Of a stretch of 6,635 nucleotides of DNA, positions 1 to 6,627 are shown piece after piece. The stretch comes from Flavobacteriales bacterium CG_4_9_14_3_um_filter_32_8 (GTDB lineage Bacteria; Bacteroidota; Bacteroidia; Flavobacteriales_E; Vicingaceae). The stretch is from the NCBI GenBank assembly GCA_002790175.1, contig PFUQ01000249.1, positions 1 through 6,635 on the forward strand, read 5' to 3'. Position 1 is the stretch's first letter. Every line of letters starts with the position of its first letter. The notes beneath the pieces are model-generated. The model had not been told where the DNA came from. It was given only the letters and a program-made list of their open reading frames with translations, and did no database searches. Position numbers and translations under genes: made by a program.

Positions 1-1082
1 CTAAAACCCTAAAAAGAGTAATAGATGGTGTTTTAAAATTTGGAGTAGGGTTTCATATAATTGTTGTTAATGATGGTTCTACCGATGAAACAGCTTTTTT
101 ATTGGAAGAATATAAAGAAAACCTTACCATTATTACCAATCCTGTTAATCGAGGCAAAGGAATTTCGTTACGAAAAGCTTTTGCAAAGGCTTGGGAAATG
201 GGTTTTAAAAATGCATTAACCATAGATTCTGACGGTCAACATTATCCCGAAGATATTCCACTTTTTATTGAGGCAGCATTAAAATTTCCTGGAGCTTTAG
301 TGATGGGTTCACGAAATATGAAACAAGCAGGAGTTCCTGGAAAAAGTTCTTTCGGAAATAAGTTTTCTAACTTTTGGTTTAAAGTGGAAACAGGAATTAC
401 TTTGCCAGACACTCAAACAGGCTTTAGGTTGTACCCTTTAGAACCTATTTCAAAAATAAAACTTTTTTCCACTAAATTTGAAACAGAAATTGAAGTAATT
501 GTAAAATTAGCATGGAGAAAAGTTGAAATTGTTCCGATAGAAATAAATGTTTTATATGATGCTACCGAAAGGGTTTCTCATTTTAGACCATTTAGAGATT
601 TTACGAGAATAAGTATTTTAAACACCTATTTAGTAACGCTTACCTTATTTTATTATTTTCCCATTCGATTATTAGACATTATCAAACAAGAAGCCATCAA
701 GGCAGAAGAGAGCAATTTAAAAAAAGCTATTTCTATTGGTTTTGGAATATTTATGGGGCTTTTTCCTATTTGGGGATTTCAATTGTTGGTGGGAATTACC
801 TTAGCTGTTTTGTTTAAATTGAATAAAGTTTTGTTTATTACTGCAGCCAATATTAGCGTTCCTCCAGCCATTCCATTTATTATTTATTTTAGTTATTTAA
901 TAGGAGCACCTTTTTTTCAGAATAACATTCAAATTACCTCGTTAGAAAACTTAACTTTAGCTGCAATTCATCTTAATATTGTACAATATGCGGTTGGTGC
1001 TGTAATTTTAGCTGTTGTTGCAGGAATTATTGCATTTCTCACCACGTTAATCGTATTGTCAGTAGTTAGAAAAGGAAATTAA
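1..1082 (+). CDS. Glycosyltransferase family 2 with C-terminal DUF2062 membrane domain, 5' partial
   Basis: The reading frame is open from the window's left edge (first full codon at 3), so the gene starts outside the window; 359 residues are visible. Residues 19-30 read IIVVNDGSTDET, the nucleotide-binding signature of GT-A family 2 enzymes of the dolichyl-phosphate-mannose synthase type. It is followed by NRGKG, the DSD of DSDGQH (visible residues 75-80, the metal/nucleotide-sugar motif) and DTQTGFRL (134-141). A TTG at 102 is not the start, because using it would remove the NDGST motif. From about residue 238 the chain becomes a hydrophobic DUF2062 domain (FGIFMGLFPIWGFQ, then SVPPAIPF) with several membrane segments. 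The protein probably transfers a sugar at the inner-membrane face; donor and acceptor cannot be read from the sequence. Its TAA overlaps the next gene's ATG by one base (TAATG). GT2-DUF2062 fusions recur, as I recall, in Bacteroidota aryl-polyene/flexirubin loci. Family call firm, substrate unknown. Confidence 0.9.
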   Translation, partial: KTLKRVIDGVLKFGVGFHIIVVNDGSTDETAFLLEEYKENLTIITNPVNRGKGISLRKAFAKAWEMGFKNALTIDSDGQHYPEDIPLFIEAALKFPGALVMGSRNMKQAGVPGKSSFGNKFSNFWFKVETGITLPDTQTGFRLYPLEPISKIKLFSTKFETEIEVIVKLAWRKVEIVPIEINVLYDATERVSHFRPFRDFTRISILNTYLVTLTLFYYFPIRLLDIIKQEAIKAEESNLKKAISIGFGIFMGLFPIWGFQLLVGITLAVLFKLNKVLFITAANISVPPAIPFIIYFSYLIGAPFFQNNIQITSLENLTLAAIHLNIVQYAVGAVILAVVAGIIAFLTTLIVLSVVRKGN

Positions 1083-2782
1083 TGAGTATCAAAAGAAAAA
1101 TAGTCAGATTTGTTAAAATTGCATTAAAATCGATTGGAATTTTATTGGTACTATTTATTATTTATTTTATTTGGGACATTCGAATGCCCACTCCTCCTAT
1201 TGATGCAAAATATTCGTTAGCACAATATAAAAGAATTGAAGTTGCTCCCAACCATTATCAAGTTGGGAATTGTTGGCTCAAAAAAAATGACTACGGAATT
1301 TGGGAAATGTATTTAGAAGGAGAACCTTATGAACGTGGATTGATTTATGGAGTTTTGGCAAAAGAACTCATGGAAAAACAAGAAGTTCATTTTGTTAATC
1401 AAATCAATGAAATTGTACCTAATAGATTTACTCTCTTTTTTTTAAAGATGTTTGTTGCTTGGTTTAATGGCGATTTGGATGAATATATTCCTGAAGAAAA
1501 TTTAACCGAAATTTATGGCGTATCACAATCGTTTTCAGATAAATACAACTACATCGGACCTAAATATTATCGAATTTTAAATTATCATGCGGCTCATGAT
1601 ATTGGTCATGCGTTAACAGATTTAAGTTTAGTGGGATGTTCTTCGTTTTCGGTTAATAATAATTTATCAGCAGATAGTTCATTGTTAATTGCTCGGAATT
1701 TCGATTTTTATATGGGTGATGAATTTGCCGAAGATAAACTCATCTTGTTTGTAAAACCTTCAACAGGATATGGATTTGCTTCCTATTCATGGGCTGGATT
1801 AACAGGTGTTGTTTCTGGAATGAACGAAAAAGGATTAACGGTAACTTTAAACGCTTCAAAATCTGCTATTCCAACAGGTGCAAAAGACCCCATTTCGTTA
1901 TTAGCCAGAGAAATTTTGCAATATGCAGCAACCATTGATGAAGCGGTGTCTATTGCAAAAAAACGAGAAACTTTTGTCTCAGAATCCTTACTCATTGGTT
2001 CTGCGTCCGACAAAAAATCTATCATTATCGAAAAATCTCCCGAAAAAATGGATGTATTTGATTCCAAACAAAATTCGCTTACCTGCTCCAATCATTATCA
2101 GAGTGGTGCTTTTTTGTCCGATTCCGTTAATATTTCTAACATCAACAACAGCGATTCTAAATACCGTTTTGATAGAATGAATGAGTTGTTGGATAAAAAA
2201 TACCCCATCACTCCTGCTGAGGCGGTTGACATTTTACGAAATAAAAATGGGTTGAATGATGAATTTATCGGTTATGGAAACTCCAAATCACTTAATCAAC
2301 TCATTGCACATCATGCTGTTATTTTCAAACCCTACCAGCGTTTATTTTGGATTTCAACACCACCTTATCAATTGGGTGATTTTATAGGTTATGATTTAAA
2401 ATCCATTTTTAATGATAAAAAACACCCCATTTTTACTTATATTGATTCTTTAACCATTACAGCAGACCCTTTTATTCAAACAGATGCCTATAAAAAATAC
2501 GAAGTGTTTAAAAAAATTAAACAACTCATCCACAAAAGTATTTTGTTGAATACCCCATTTACACTGAGTAAAACGAATGAAGAAAAGTTTATCAAAACCA
2601 ATCCTAAAAGTTATATTACTTATCTGGTTTTAGGCGAATATCACCAAAACAAAAAAAATTATCAAGAAGCTATTCACTTTTTTAAAACTTCTTTAACATA
2701 TAATGTGGCTTCGAAAGAAGAAGAAGAAGAAATGATTAAAAGCAACATTAAAACCTGTCAAAAAGAACTTAAAATTGAGTAA
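1082..2782 (+). CDS. Membrane-anchored C45-family Ntn-hydrolase/acyltransferase with C-terminal TPR-like repeat
   Basis: This 566-residue protein has a basic N-terminus (KRK) and one hydrophobic segment at about residues 12-31, predicting a signal anchor with the rest in the periplasm. The core matches the peptidase C45/acyl-CoA:6-aminopenicillanic acid acyltransferase family. VGCSSF puts the candidate nucleophile at Cys186, after Gly185, the expected self-cleavage site. It is followed by ARNFDF (204-209), GMNEKGL (246-252) and TCSNHY (334-339), in the family's usual order. Residues 511-541 (LGEYHQNKKNYQEAIHFF core) look like a TPR helix pair, followed by a five-glutamate run. The extra N- and C-terminal parts make it longer than the roughly 350-residue classical enzymes. 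The ATG at 1082 is preceded by AGGA at 1073-1076, a plausible ribosome site, and overlaps the upstream stop. The family is known for amide or acyl transfer and hydrolysis; here a role in finishing or attaching a pigment acyl chain is inference only. Confidence 0.88.
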   Translation: MSIKRKIVRFVKIALKSIGILLVLFIIYFIWDIRMPTPPIDAKYSLAQYKRIEVAPNHYQVGNCWLKKNDYGIWEMYLEGEPYERGLIYGVLAKELMEKQEVHFVNQINEIVPNRFTLFFLKMFVAWFNGDLDEYIPEENLTEIYGVSQSFSDKYNYIGPKYYRILNYHAAHDIGHALTDLSLVGCSSFSVNNNLSADSSLLIARNFDFYMGDEFAEDKLILFVKPSTGYGFASYSWAGLTGVVSGMNEKGLTVTLNASKSAIPTGAKDPISLLAREILQYAATIDEAVSIAKKRETFVSESLLIGSASDKKSIIIEKSPEKMDVFDSKQNSLTCSNHYQSGAFLSDSVNISNINNSDSKYRFDRMNELLDKKYPITPAEAVDILRNKNGLNDEFIGYGNSKSLNQLIAHHAVIFKPYQRLFWISTPPYQLGDFIGYDLKSIFNDKKHPIFTYIDSLTITADPFIQTDAYKKYEVFKKIKQLIHKSILLNTPFTLSKTNEEKFIKTNPKSYITYLVLGEYHQNKKNYQEAIHFFKTSLTYNVASKEEEEEMIKSNIKTCQKELKIE

Positions 2783-4052
2783 AAACAGTCTAACAATAGC
2801 ACAAATTAATTCACTTCAAAATAGTAAATTGAAGACGTTGATGCAATACGTTAGTGAAAATTCTAAATTTTATCAACGACTGTTTTCAGTACTTAATATT
2901 GATGTCACAAAAATAAATGCTATCGAAGATTTAACTCAACTTCCTTTTACTACAAAAGACGATTTAGCCCATTACAACGATGATTTTTTATGCGTAGAGA
3001 AAAACAAAGTGGCAGATTACGTAACAACCTCTGGCACATTAAGTGCTCCAGTAACTTTTTACTTGACTAAAAATGACGTAGAAAGATTGGCAGAAAATGA
3101 AGCTACAGCTTTAAGATATGCTGGTGGAACGGCAAACGACGTTTTTCAAATCATGACCACTATTGACAAACGATTTATGGCTGGTTTAGCGTATTATTTA
3201 GGAGTAAGTAAAATTGGTGCTGGAATTGTTCGGGTAGGTCCAGGTTCGCCTTATTTACAATGGGAATCGATACAACGCTTTTCGCCAACCATACTCATTA
3301 CAATTCCATCATTTATTCCAAAATTGATTGATTACGCCATCGAAAATAAAATTGACTTTAAAAATTCAAGTGTAAAATCTATTGTTTGTATTGGTGAACC
3401 TATTCGTCAGCCCGATTTCACACTTAGCGAACTTGGAAAACGAATCTTATCGCAATGGGATATTAAGTTATATTCCACTTACGCATCAACAGAAATGAGT
3501 GCAGCTTTTACCGAATGTAGTGAAGGAAAAGGAGGACACTTAAATCCCGAATTAATTATTTTAGAAGTAGTGGATGAAAATGGAAAAAACGTAGCAAATG
3601 GAGAATTGGGTGAAGTGGTAGTTACCACTTTAGGAATTGAAGGAATGCCTTTGTTACGATACAAAACAGGCGATTTATGTCATGTATATTATGATGCTTG
3701 TAGTTGTGGTAGAAATACTCCAAGATTAGGTCCAGTAGTTGGCAGAAAACAACAAATGATAAAATTTAAAGGAACTACACTTTTTCCACCGGCAATTTTT
3801 GATGTGTTGGACATGATAAGTGAAATAGAACTGTATCAAGTTGAAATTTCGAAAGATGAGTTTGATAACGACTTAATAACAATACTTCTACCTAAAAATA
3901 TAGAAACTCTCGGGTTTAAACAAAAATTAACATCTTCATTCAAATCAAAATTAAGGGTAACTCCTTATTTTCGATTTATAGATAACAATTTATTAAATCA
4001 ACAACTATTTAAACCAGAAAAAAGAAAACCAGAAAAATTGATTTATGTTTGA
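2775..4052 (+). CDS. PaaK-like (phenylacetate-CoA ligase family) adenylate-forming enzyme, TTG start
   Basis: The 425-residue protein carries the adenylation motifs in order: TSGTLSAP (85-92, phosphate-binding loop), YASTE (236-240), YKTGD (296-300), CSCGR (309-313) and GRKQQMIKFKG (323-333). A short lysine-rich tail (412-425) probably contains the catalytic A10 lysine. Length and the CxCGR element fit the PaaK branch rather than large acyl-CoA synthetases. C248, H255, C309 and C311 could form a metal site (inference). The expected reaction is ATP-dependent activation of a carboxylic acid, with transfer to CoA or an acyl carrier protein; the substrate cannot be read. TTG at 2775 is chosen because the only upstream in-frame space back to the stop at 2733 has no ATG, GTG or TTG, and the N-terminal QxxxL...FYQRLF helix typical of the family needs it. 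ATG at 2841 would remove 22 residues. It overlaps both neighbours by 8 bases. In a pigment locus it would activate an aryl or polyene acid. Confidence 0.87.
   Translation: MSKNSLTIAQINSLQNSKLKTLMQYVSENSKFYQRLFSVLNIDVTKINAIEDLTQLPFTTKDDLAHYNDDFLCVEKNKVADYVTTSGTLSAPVTFYLTKNDVERLAENEATALRYAGGTANDVFQIMTTIDKRFMAGLAYYLGVSKIGAGIVRVGPGSPYLQWESIQRFSPTILITIPSFIPKLIDYAIENKIDFKNSSVKSIVCIGEPIRQPDFTLSELGKRILSQWDIKLYSTYASTEMSAAFTECSEGKGGHLNPELIILEVVDENGKNVANGELGEVVVTTLGIEGMPLLRYKTGDLCHVYYDACSCGRNTPRLGPVVGRKQQMIKFKGTTLFPPAIFDVLDMISEIELYQVEISKDEFDNDLITILLPKNIETLGFKQKLTSSFKSKLRVTPYFRFIDNNLLNQQLFKPEKRKPEKLIYV
4000..4052 (+). repeat. Direct repeat copy 1: ligase 3' end plus first 8 bases of the oxidoreductase gene
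   Basis: This copy lies inside functional sequence. It encodes the lysine-rich C-terminus of the PaaK-like ligase (QQLFKPEKRKPEKLIYV, stop) and overlaps the start of the oxidoreductase gene (ATGTTTGA). Positions 4016-4052 match 5711-5747 base for base; across 4000-4052 there are three mismatches (4005, 4008, 4015). It holds a 12-base microrepeat with a 15-base period (4011-4022 and 4026-4037), which encodes KPEK twice. Because it is in frame in a conserved enzyme tail, this is probably the original copy. Confidence 0.93.
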
Positions 4053-5703
4053 CACCATCATAATTGGCTCTGGTGCTGGAGGGTTATCTACAGCAATATG
4101 CCTTGCTCGTGCAGGACAAAAAGTGCTGGTATTAGAGCAACATTATGTGCCCGGAGGTTGGTGTCATAGCTTTTATATCAAAGGACATCGGTTTACTCCA
4201 GGTGTTCATTATATTGGTTTATTAGACAAAGGAGAATCTACCCACGAATTGTACGAAGGTTTGGGTATTGCCAATGAGTTGGTTTTTTTTAAAATGAATA
4301 CCAAAGCTTACGAACATTGTTGGATTGGAAACGAACGAATCAATCTTCCAGCCAACTTTGAAGAATTAAAGTTATCCCTTTCGGAAAGATTTCCTGCTGA
4401 GAAAAAAAATATCGCAACCTATTTAAAAACGGTAAAAGATGTAAGTAGAGAATTACAGTTAATTCCAAAAATGAGTGGTTTTTGGGACAACATCACCATC
4501 CCTTTTCGCACCAGACACCTCGGTAAATATGGATTATTTAGTTTGAAAAAAGTAATAGGTTGGCACATTAAAGACCCTTTGTTGCAAAAAGTATTAAATG
4601 TACAATGTGGTGATCATGGCTTAGCACCCCAAAAAGCCAGTTTTCCTTTACATTGTGCAGTTATGGATCATTATTTTAGTGGTGGATTTTATCCTATGGG
4701 TGGCGGTGGGGCTATCGTTAAAGCGATGACAAATTGCATTAAAAAATATGGCGGAGAAATACGAACTCAACAAACAGTAAAACAAATATTAATCGAGGGA
4801 GAAAAAAATAAAAAAGCGATAGGTGTAGAACTTGAAAATGGAGAAAAAATTTATGCAAAAAGAATTATCTCTAATGCTGATCCTAGTAAAACCTATATGG
4901 ATATGGTTGGTGCTGAAAATTTAAGCACTAAATTATTACACAGACTCCATGAAACTAAGTATTCTTGCACCTCTTTGATGCTATTTTTAATAGTAGATAT
5001 GGATGTAAGAAAAGCTGGTTTAGATTCTGGAAATATATGGGTGATGCCCGATAGAGATACTGATGAGTTGTATCATGAAATGATGAACCCCGATGTTTTA
5101 ACAGGTGAAGATTTTGCTGGTTTATTTGTAAGTTGTACCACACTTAAAGATCCTTCGAGTTTTGATGGAAGATACCACACCATTGAAGTTATCACATACA
5201 TTAATCACGAAGCTTTTACTAACTTTAAAAATGAAGGAGAAAAACGTTCTAAAGAATACTTAAAATTCAAAGAATTGTTGACTGAAAAGATGGTTAAAAG
5301 TATCGAAAAAGTAATTCCTGGTGTGAGAAACAAAATAGTACACAAAGAACTTGGGACACCAATAACCAATGATTTCTTTATCAATTCAACCAATGGTTGT
5401 GTTTACGGTACCGAAAAAAGCTTTCGCCAAACGGGTCCTTTCTCTTTTAAAGCCAAAAGTGAAATTGAAAATTTATACCTCTGCGGTGCAAGTATATTGT
5501 CGCATGGAGTTGCCGGAGCGAGTTATTCTGGAGTTCAAACCGCAGCAATTATCCTAAATTGCAAACAAAAAGATTTATTAAAGTTTGATGACACTCAACA
5601 TGTAAGGGTTTATGATGCTGAAAATGATGTTGACTATCCAGACTGGATGCTAAATAAGATAAAAACTAAAAGAAATCGTTTGATTGTTAAAACAAACAAG
5701 TAG
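4045..5703 (+). CDS. FAD-dependent oxidoreductase, carotenoid isomerase/retinol saturase/phytoene dehydrogenase-like
   Basis: The 552-residue protein opens with a Rossmann dinucleotide fold: IIIGSGAGG (5-13, GxGxxG), then VLVLEQHYVPGG (27-38), in which E31 should bind the adenine ribose. It continues with WCHSF and FTPGVHYIG (50-58), the pattern I associate with CRTISO and retinol saturase. The substrate-side element YPMGGGGAIVKAM lies at 216-228. The C-terminal FAD motif is LYLCGASILSHGVAGASYSG (477-496). About 45 further residues follow and end in a basic tail. The family isomerises, saturates or desaturates conjugated polyenes using FAD; the direction here is not readable. No carotenoid gene is visible beside it, so a polyene made by the same operon is the likely substrate (inference). 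The ATG at 4045 overlaps the preceding gene by 8 bases. The whole gene lies between two direct repeats 1695 bp apart, so it may have been duplicated or inserted as a unit. Confidence 0.9.
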   Translation: MFDTIIIGSGAGGLSTAICLARAGQKVLVLEQHYVPGGWCHSFYIKGHRFTPGVHYIGLLDKGESTHELYEGLGIANELVFFKMNTKAYEHCWIGNERINLPANFEELKLSLSERFPAEKKNIATYLKTVKDVSRELQLIPKMSGFWDNITIPFRTRHLGKYGLFSLKKVIGWHIKDPLLQKVLNVQCGDHGLAPQKASFPLHCAVMDHYFSGGFYPMGGGGAIVKAMTNCIKKYGGEIRTQQTVKQILIEGEKNKKAIGVELENGEKIYAKRIISNADPSKTYMDMVGAENLSTKLLHRLHETKYSCTSLMLFLIVDMDVRKAGLDSGNIWVMPDRDTDELYHEMMNPDVLTGEDFAGLFVSCTTLKDPSSFDGRYHTIEVITYINHEAFTNFKNEGEKRSKEYLKFKELLTEKMVKSIEKVIPGVRNKIVHKELGTPITNDFFINSTNGCVYGTEKSFRQTGPFSFKAKSEIENLYLCGASILSHGVAGASYSGVQTAAIILNCKQKDLLKFDDTQHVRVYDAENDVDYPDWMLNKIKTKRNRLIVKTNK

Positions 5704-5747
5704 TTAAACAAGAAAAAAGAAAACCAGAAAAATTGATTTATGTTTGA
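5695..5747 (+). repeat. Direct repeat copy 2: displaced remnant of the ligase/oxidoreductase gene junction
   Basis: This copy sits at the end of the oxidoreductase gene and in the spacer after it, 1695 bp downstream of copy 1. Read in the ligase frame from 5697 it still gives QVVKQEKRKPEKLIYV and a TGA stop at 5745, followed by the overlapping ATGTTTGA of an oxidoreductase start. Homology stops at 5748, five bases before the convergent gene's stop codon. It has no start or body of its own, so it is a scar and not a gene. Its left edge overlaps the last codons and TAG of the oxidoreductase, where the mismatches fall. Confidence 0.92.
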
Positions 5748-5751
5748 TCAA
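5704..5751. other. Convergent intergenic spacer without a clear terminator
   Basis: This 48-base gap separates the operon's last stop from the stop of the minus-strand barrel gene and is almost entirely repeat copy 2. The only dyads are short and AT-rich: TTGATCAA at 5744-5751 and AATTAATT at 5750-5757. Neither forms a convincing GC-stem hairpin with a U-run. Transcripts from both sides may therefore run into each other, or end at a signal I cannot recognise. Confidence 0.6.
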
Positions 5752-6627
5752 TTAATTTTCCAACCACTCAATCTTTTCTGATTCAATCTGTTTCTTTTCT
5801 ACTTCTTTTCGTTGTCTAACTTTTGCAGGATATCCAAAGTTGTATATAAAACCTACGCCAAATGATGCAGTGAACATTTGATTGACTGTATAACTATCAG
5901 GAGTATGTCCAAATCCTCCAAAGAAAGAATCATCCAACATAAAAAAATCACTTAAAGATTCGGTTTGGATATTAATAGCTGGCTCAAAGTAAAGGCTAAA
6001 TTTATCAGTTAATAAATATTCAATAGCTATTTTTGGTGATATGTTAAATCTAGTATCTGTTTTATCAGTCGTAATCACTCCTTCAATCAATTCTGGTTGG
6101 GAAGATGTACCATATTTTTCCAGAGATTCATCAAATCGGATAACATGACTGTAGGAATAAAATCTTATTCCTACATTTAACCCAATAGAACTTTTTACTT
6201 TACCTATTTTAAAGAGGTACTGATTCCATTCAATTAGTATTGGAATCATAGTTAAGTTTCCAAATTCCTCGGTGTAAGTACATGTATCACAATTTCTTTC
6301 TCCAAATGATGAACCATAGATTGAAGATAAAGAATTACTTGGATCACTATCCAATTGGAAAGAATACAAACCAACTTTATGTAAAGTACCATCGCTGGAG
6401 GAAAATGACTGATACCCCACACTCAGCCCAAGTGAAAGCCTTCTCATTTCATAAAATCCACCAGCTTTTATCCCTATAGTAGGTTTATATCCAGGATCTC
6501 CTTGAAAAACAATAGGAATTTCTAGACTTGGAGTAACCATCACCCTAAATTGAGCCTTTCCAGAAACGCCTATAAATAGTATTGCTACTGCTAATACTAT
6601 GTTTTTAAATTCGAGCATCATGTTCAT
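5752..6627 (-). CDS. Secreted outer-membrane beta-barrel protein of unknown function
   Basis: The 291-residue product starts with a signal peptide: K8, a hydrophobic core at about 9-20 and a likely signal peptidase I site after Ala25 in GKA|QF, a form common in Bacteroidota. No lipobox cysteine is present. The mature part alternates polar and hydrophobic residues in short strands separated by acidic or glycine-rich loops (for example SLGLSVGYQSF, SSIGLNVGIRFYSY, FSLYFEPAINI, TASFGVGFIYNFGY), as in porin-like barrels of the PorT/OmpA-like type. Two close cysteines (C113, C116) sit in a probable surface loop. The last barrel strand appears to end near residue 266, leaving a charged tail of about 25 residues rich in K, E and R. 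Start candidates are M1 (6627), M3 and M4; M1 is used, though the few bases upstream (AAAATAAG) show no Shine-Dalgarno motif. It is convergent to the operon, and nothing in the sequence links their functions. Promoter outside the window. Confidence 0.8.
   Translation of the reverse strand: MNMMLEFKNIVLAVAILFIGVSGKAQFRVMVTPSLEIPIVFQGDPGYKPTIGIKAGGFYEMRRLSLGLSVGYQSFSSSDGTLHKVGLYSFQLDSDPSNSLSSIYGSSFGERNCDTCTYTEEFGNLTMIPILIEWNQYLFKIGKVKSSIGLNVGIRFYSYSHVIRFDESLEKYGTSSQPELIEGVITTDKTDTRFNISPKIAIEYLLTDKFSLYFEPAINIQTESLSDFFMLDDSFFGGFGHTPDSYTVNQMFTASFGVGFIYNFGYPAKVRQRKEVEKKQIESEKIEWLEN

Noticed and set aside
102..104. TTG as the start of the glycosyltransferase
   Set aside because: The frame is open to the left edge and encodes the VVNDGSTDET signature before this codon, so the true start is outside the window.
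1436..1443. Run of eight T bases as a programmed frameshift site in the C45 gene
   Set aside because: The frame continues through conserved motifs on both sides, and no alternative frame gives a sensible product; it encodes Leu-Phe-Phe in normal reading.
1783..2091. Antisense 102-codon open frame inside the C45 gene
   Set aside because: It lies wholly opposite conserved C45 motifs, has no recognisable domain or start signal, and reads as a shadow of the real frame.
1923..2180. 85-codon plus-strand open frame inside the C45 gene
   Set aside because: Out of frame with a clearly conserved protein and low-complexity in content; no support as a gene.
4011..4037. Tandem repeat as part of a regulatory array or CRISPR
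   Set aside because: Only two 12-base units with a 15-base period; they encode KPEK twice in the ligase tail and have no spacer structure.
4000..5747. Insertion sequence or transposon around the oxidoreductase
   Set aside because: The repeats are direct and consist of coding sequence from the neighbouring gene; there is no transposase, no terminal inverted repeat and no integrase.
5744..5757. Overlapping short palindromes as a bidirectional terminator
   Set aside because: The dyads are only 8 bases each, entirely AT-rich apart from one G and one C, and lack a loop and stable stem.
6282..6479. 65-codon plus-strand open frame opposite the barrel gene
   Set aside because: Complement of a convincing secreted protein frame, with histidine-rich random-looking composition and no start signal.
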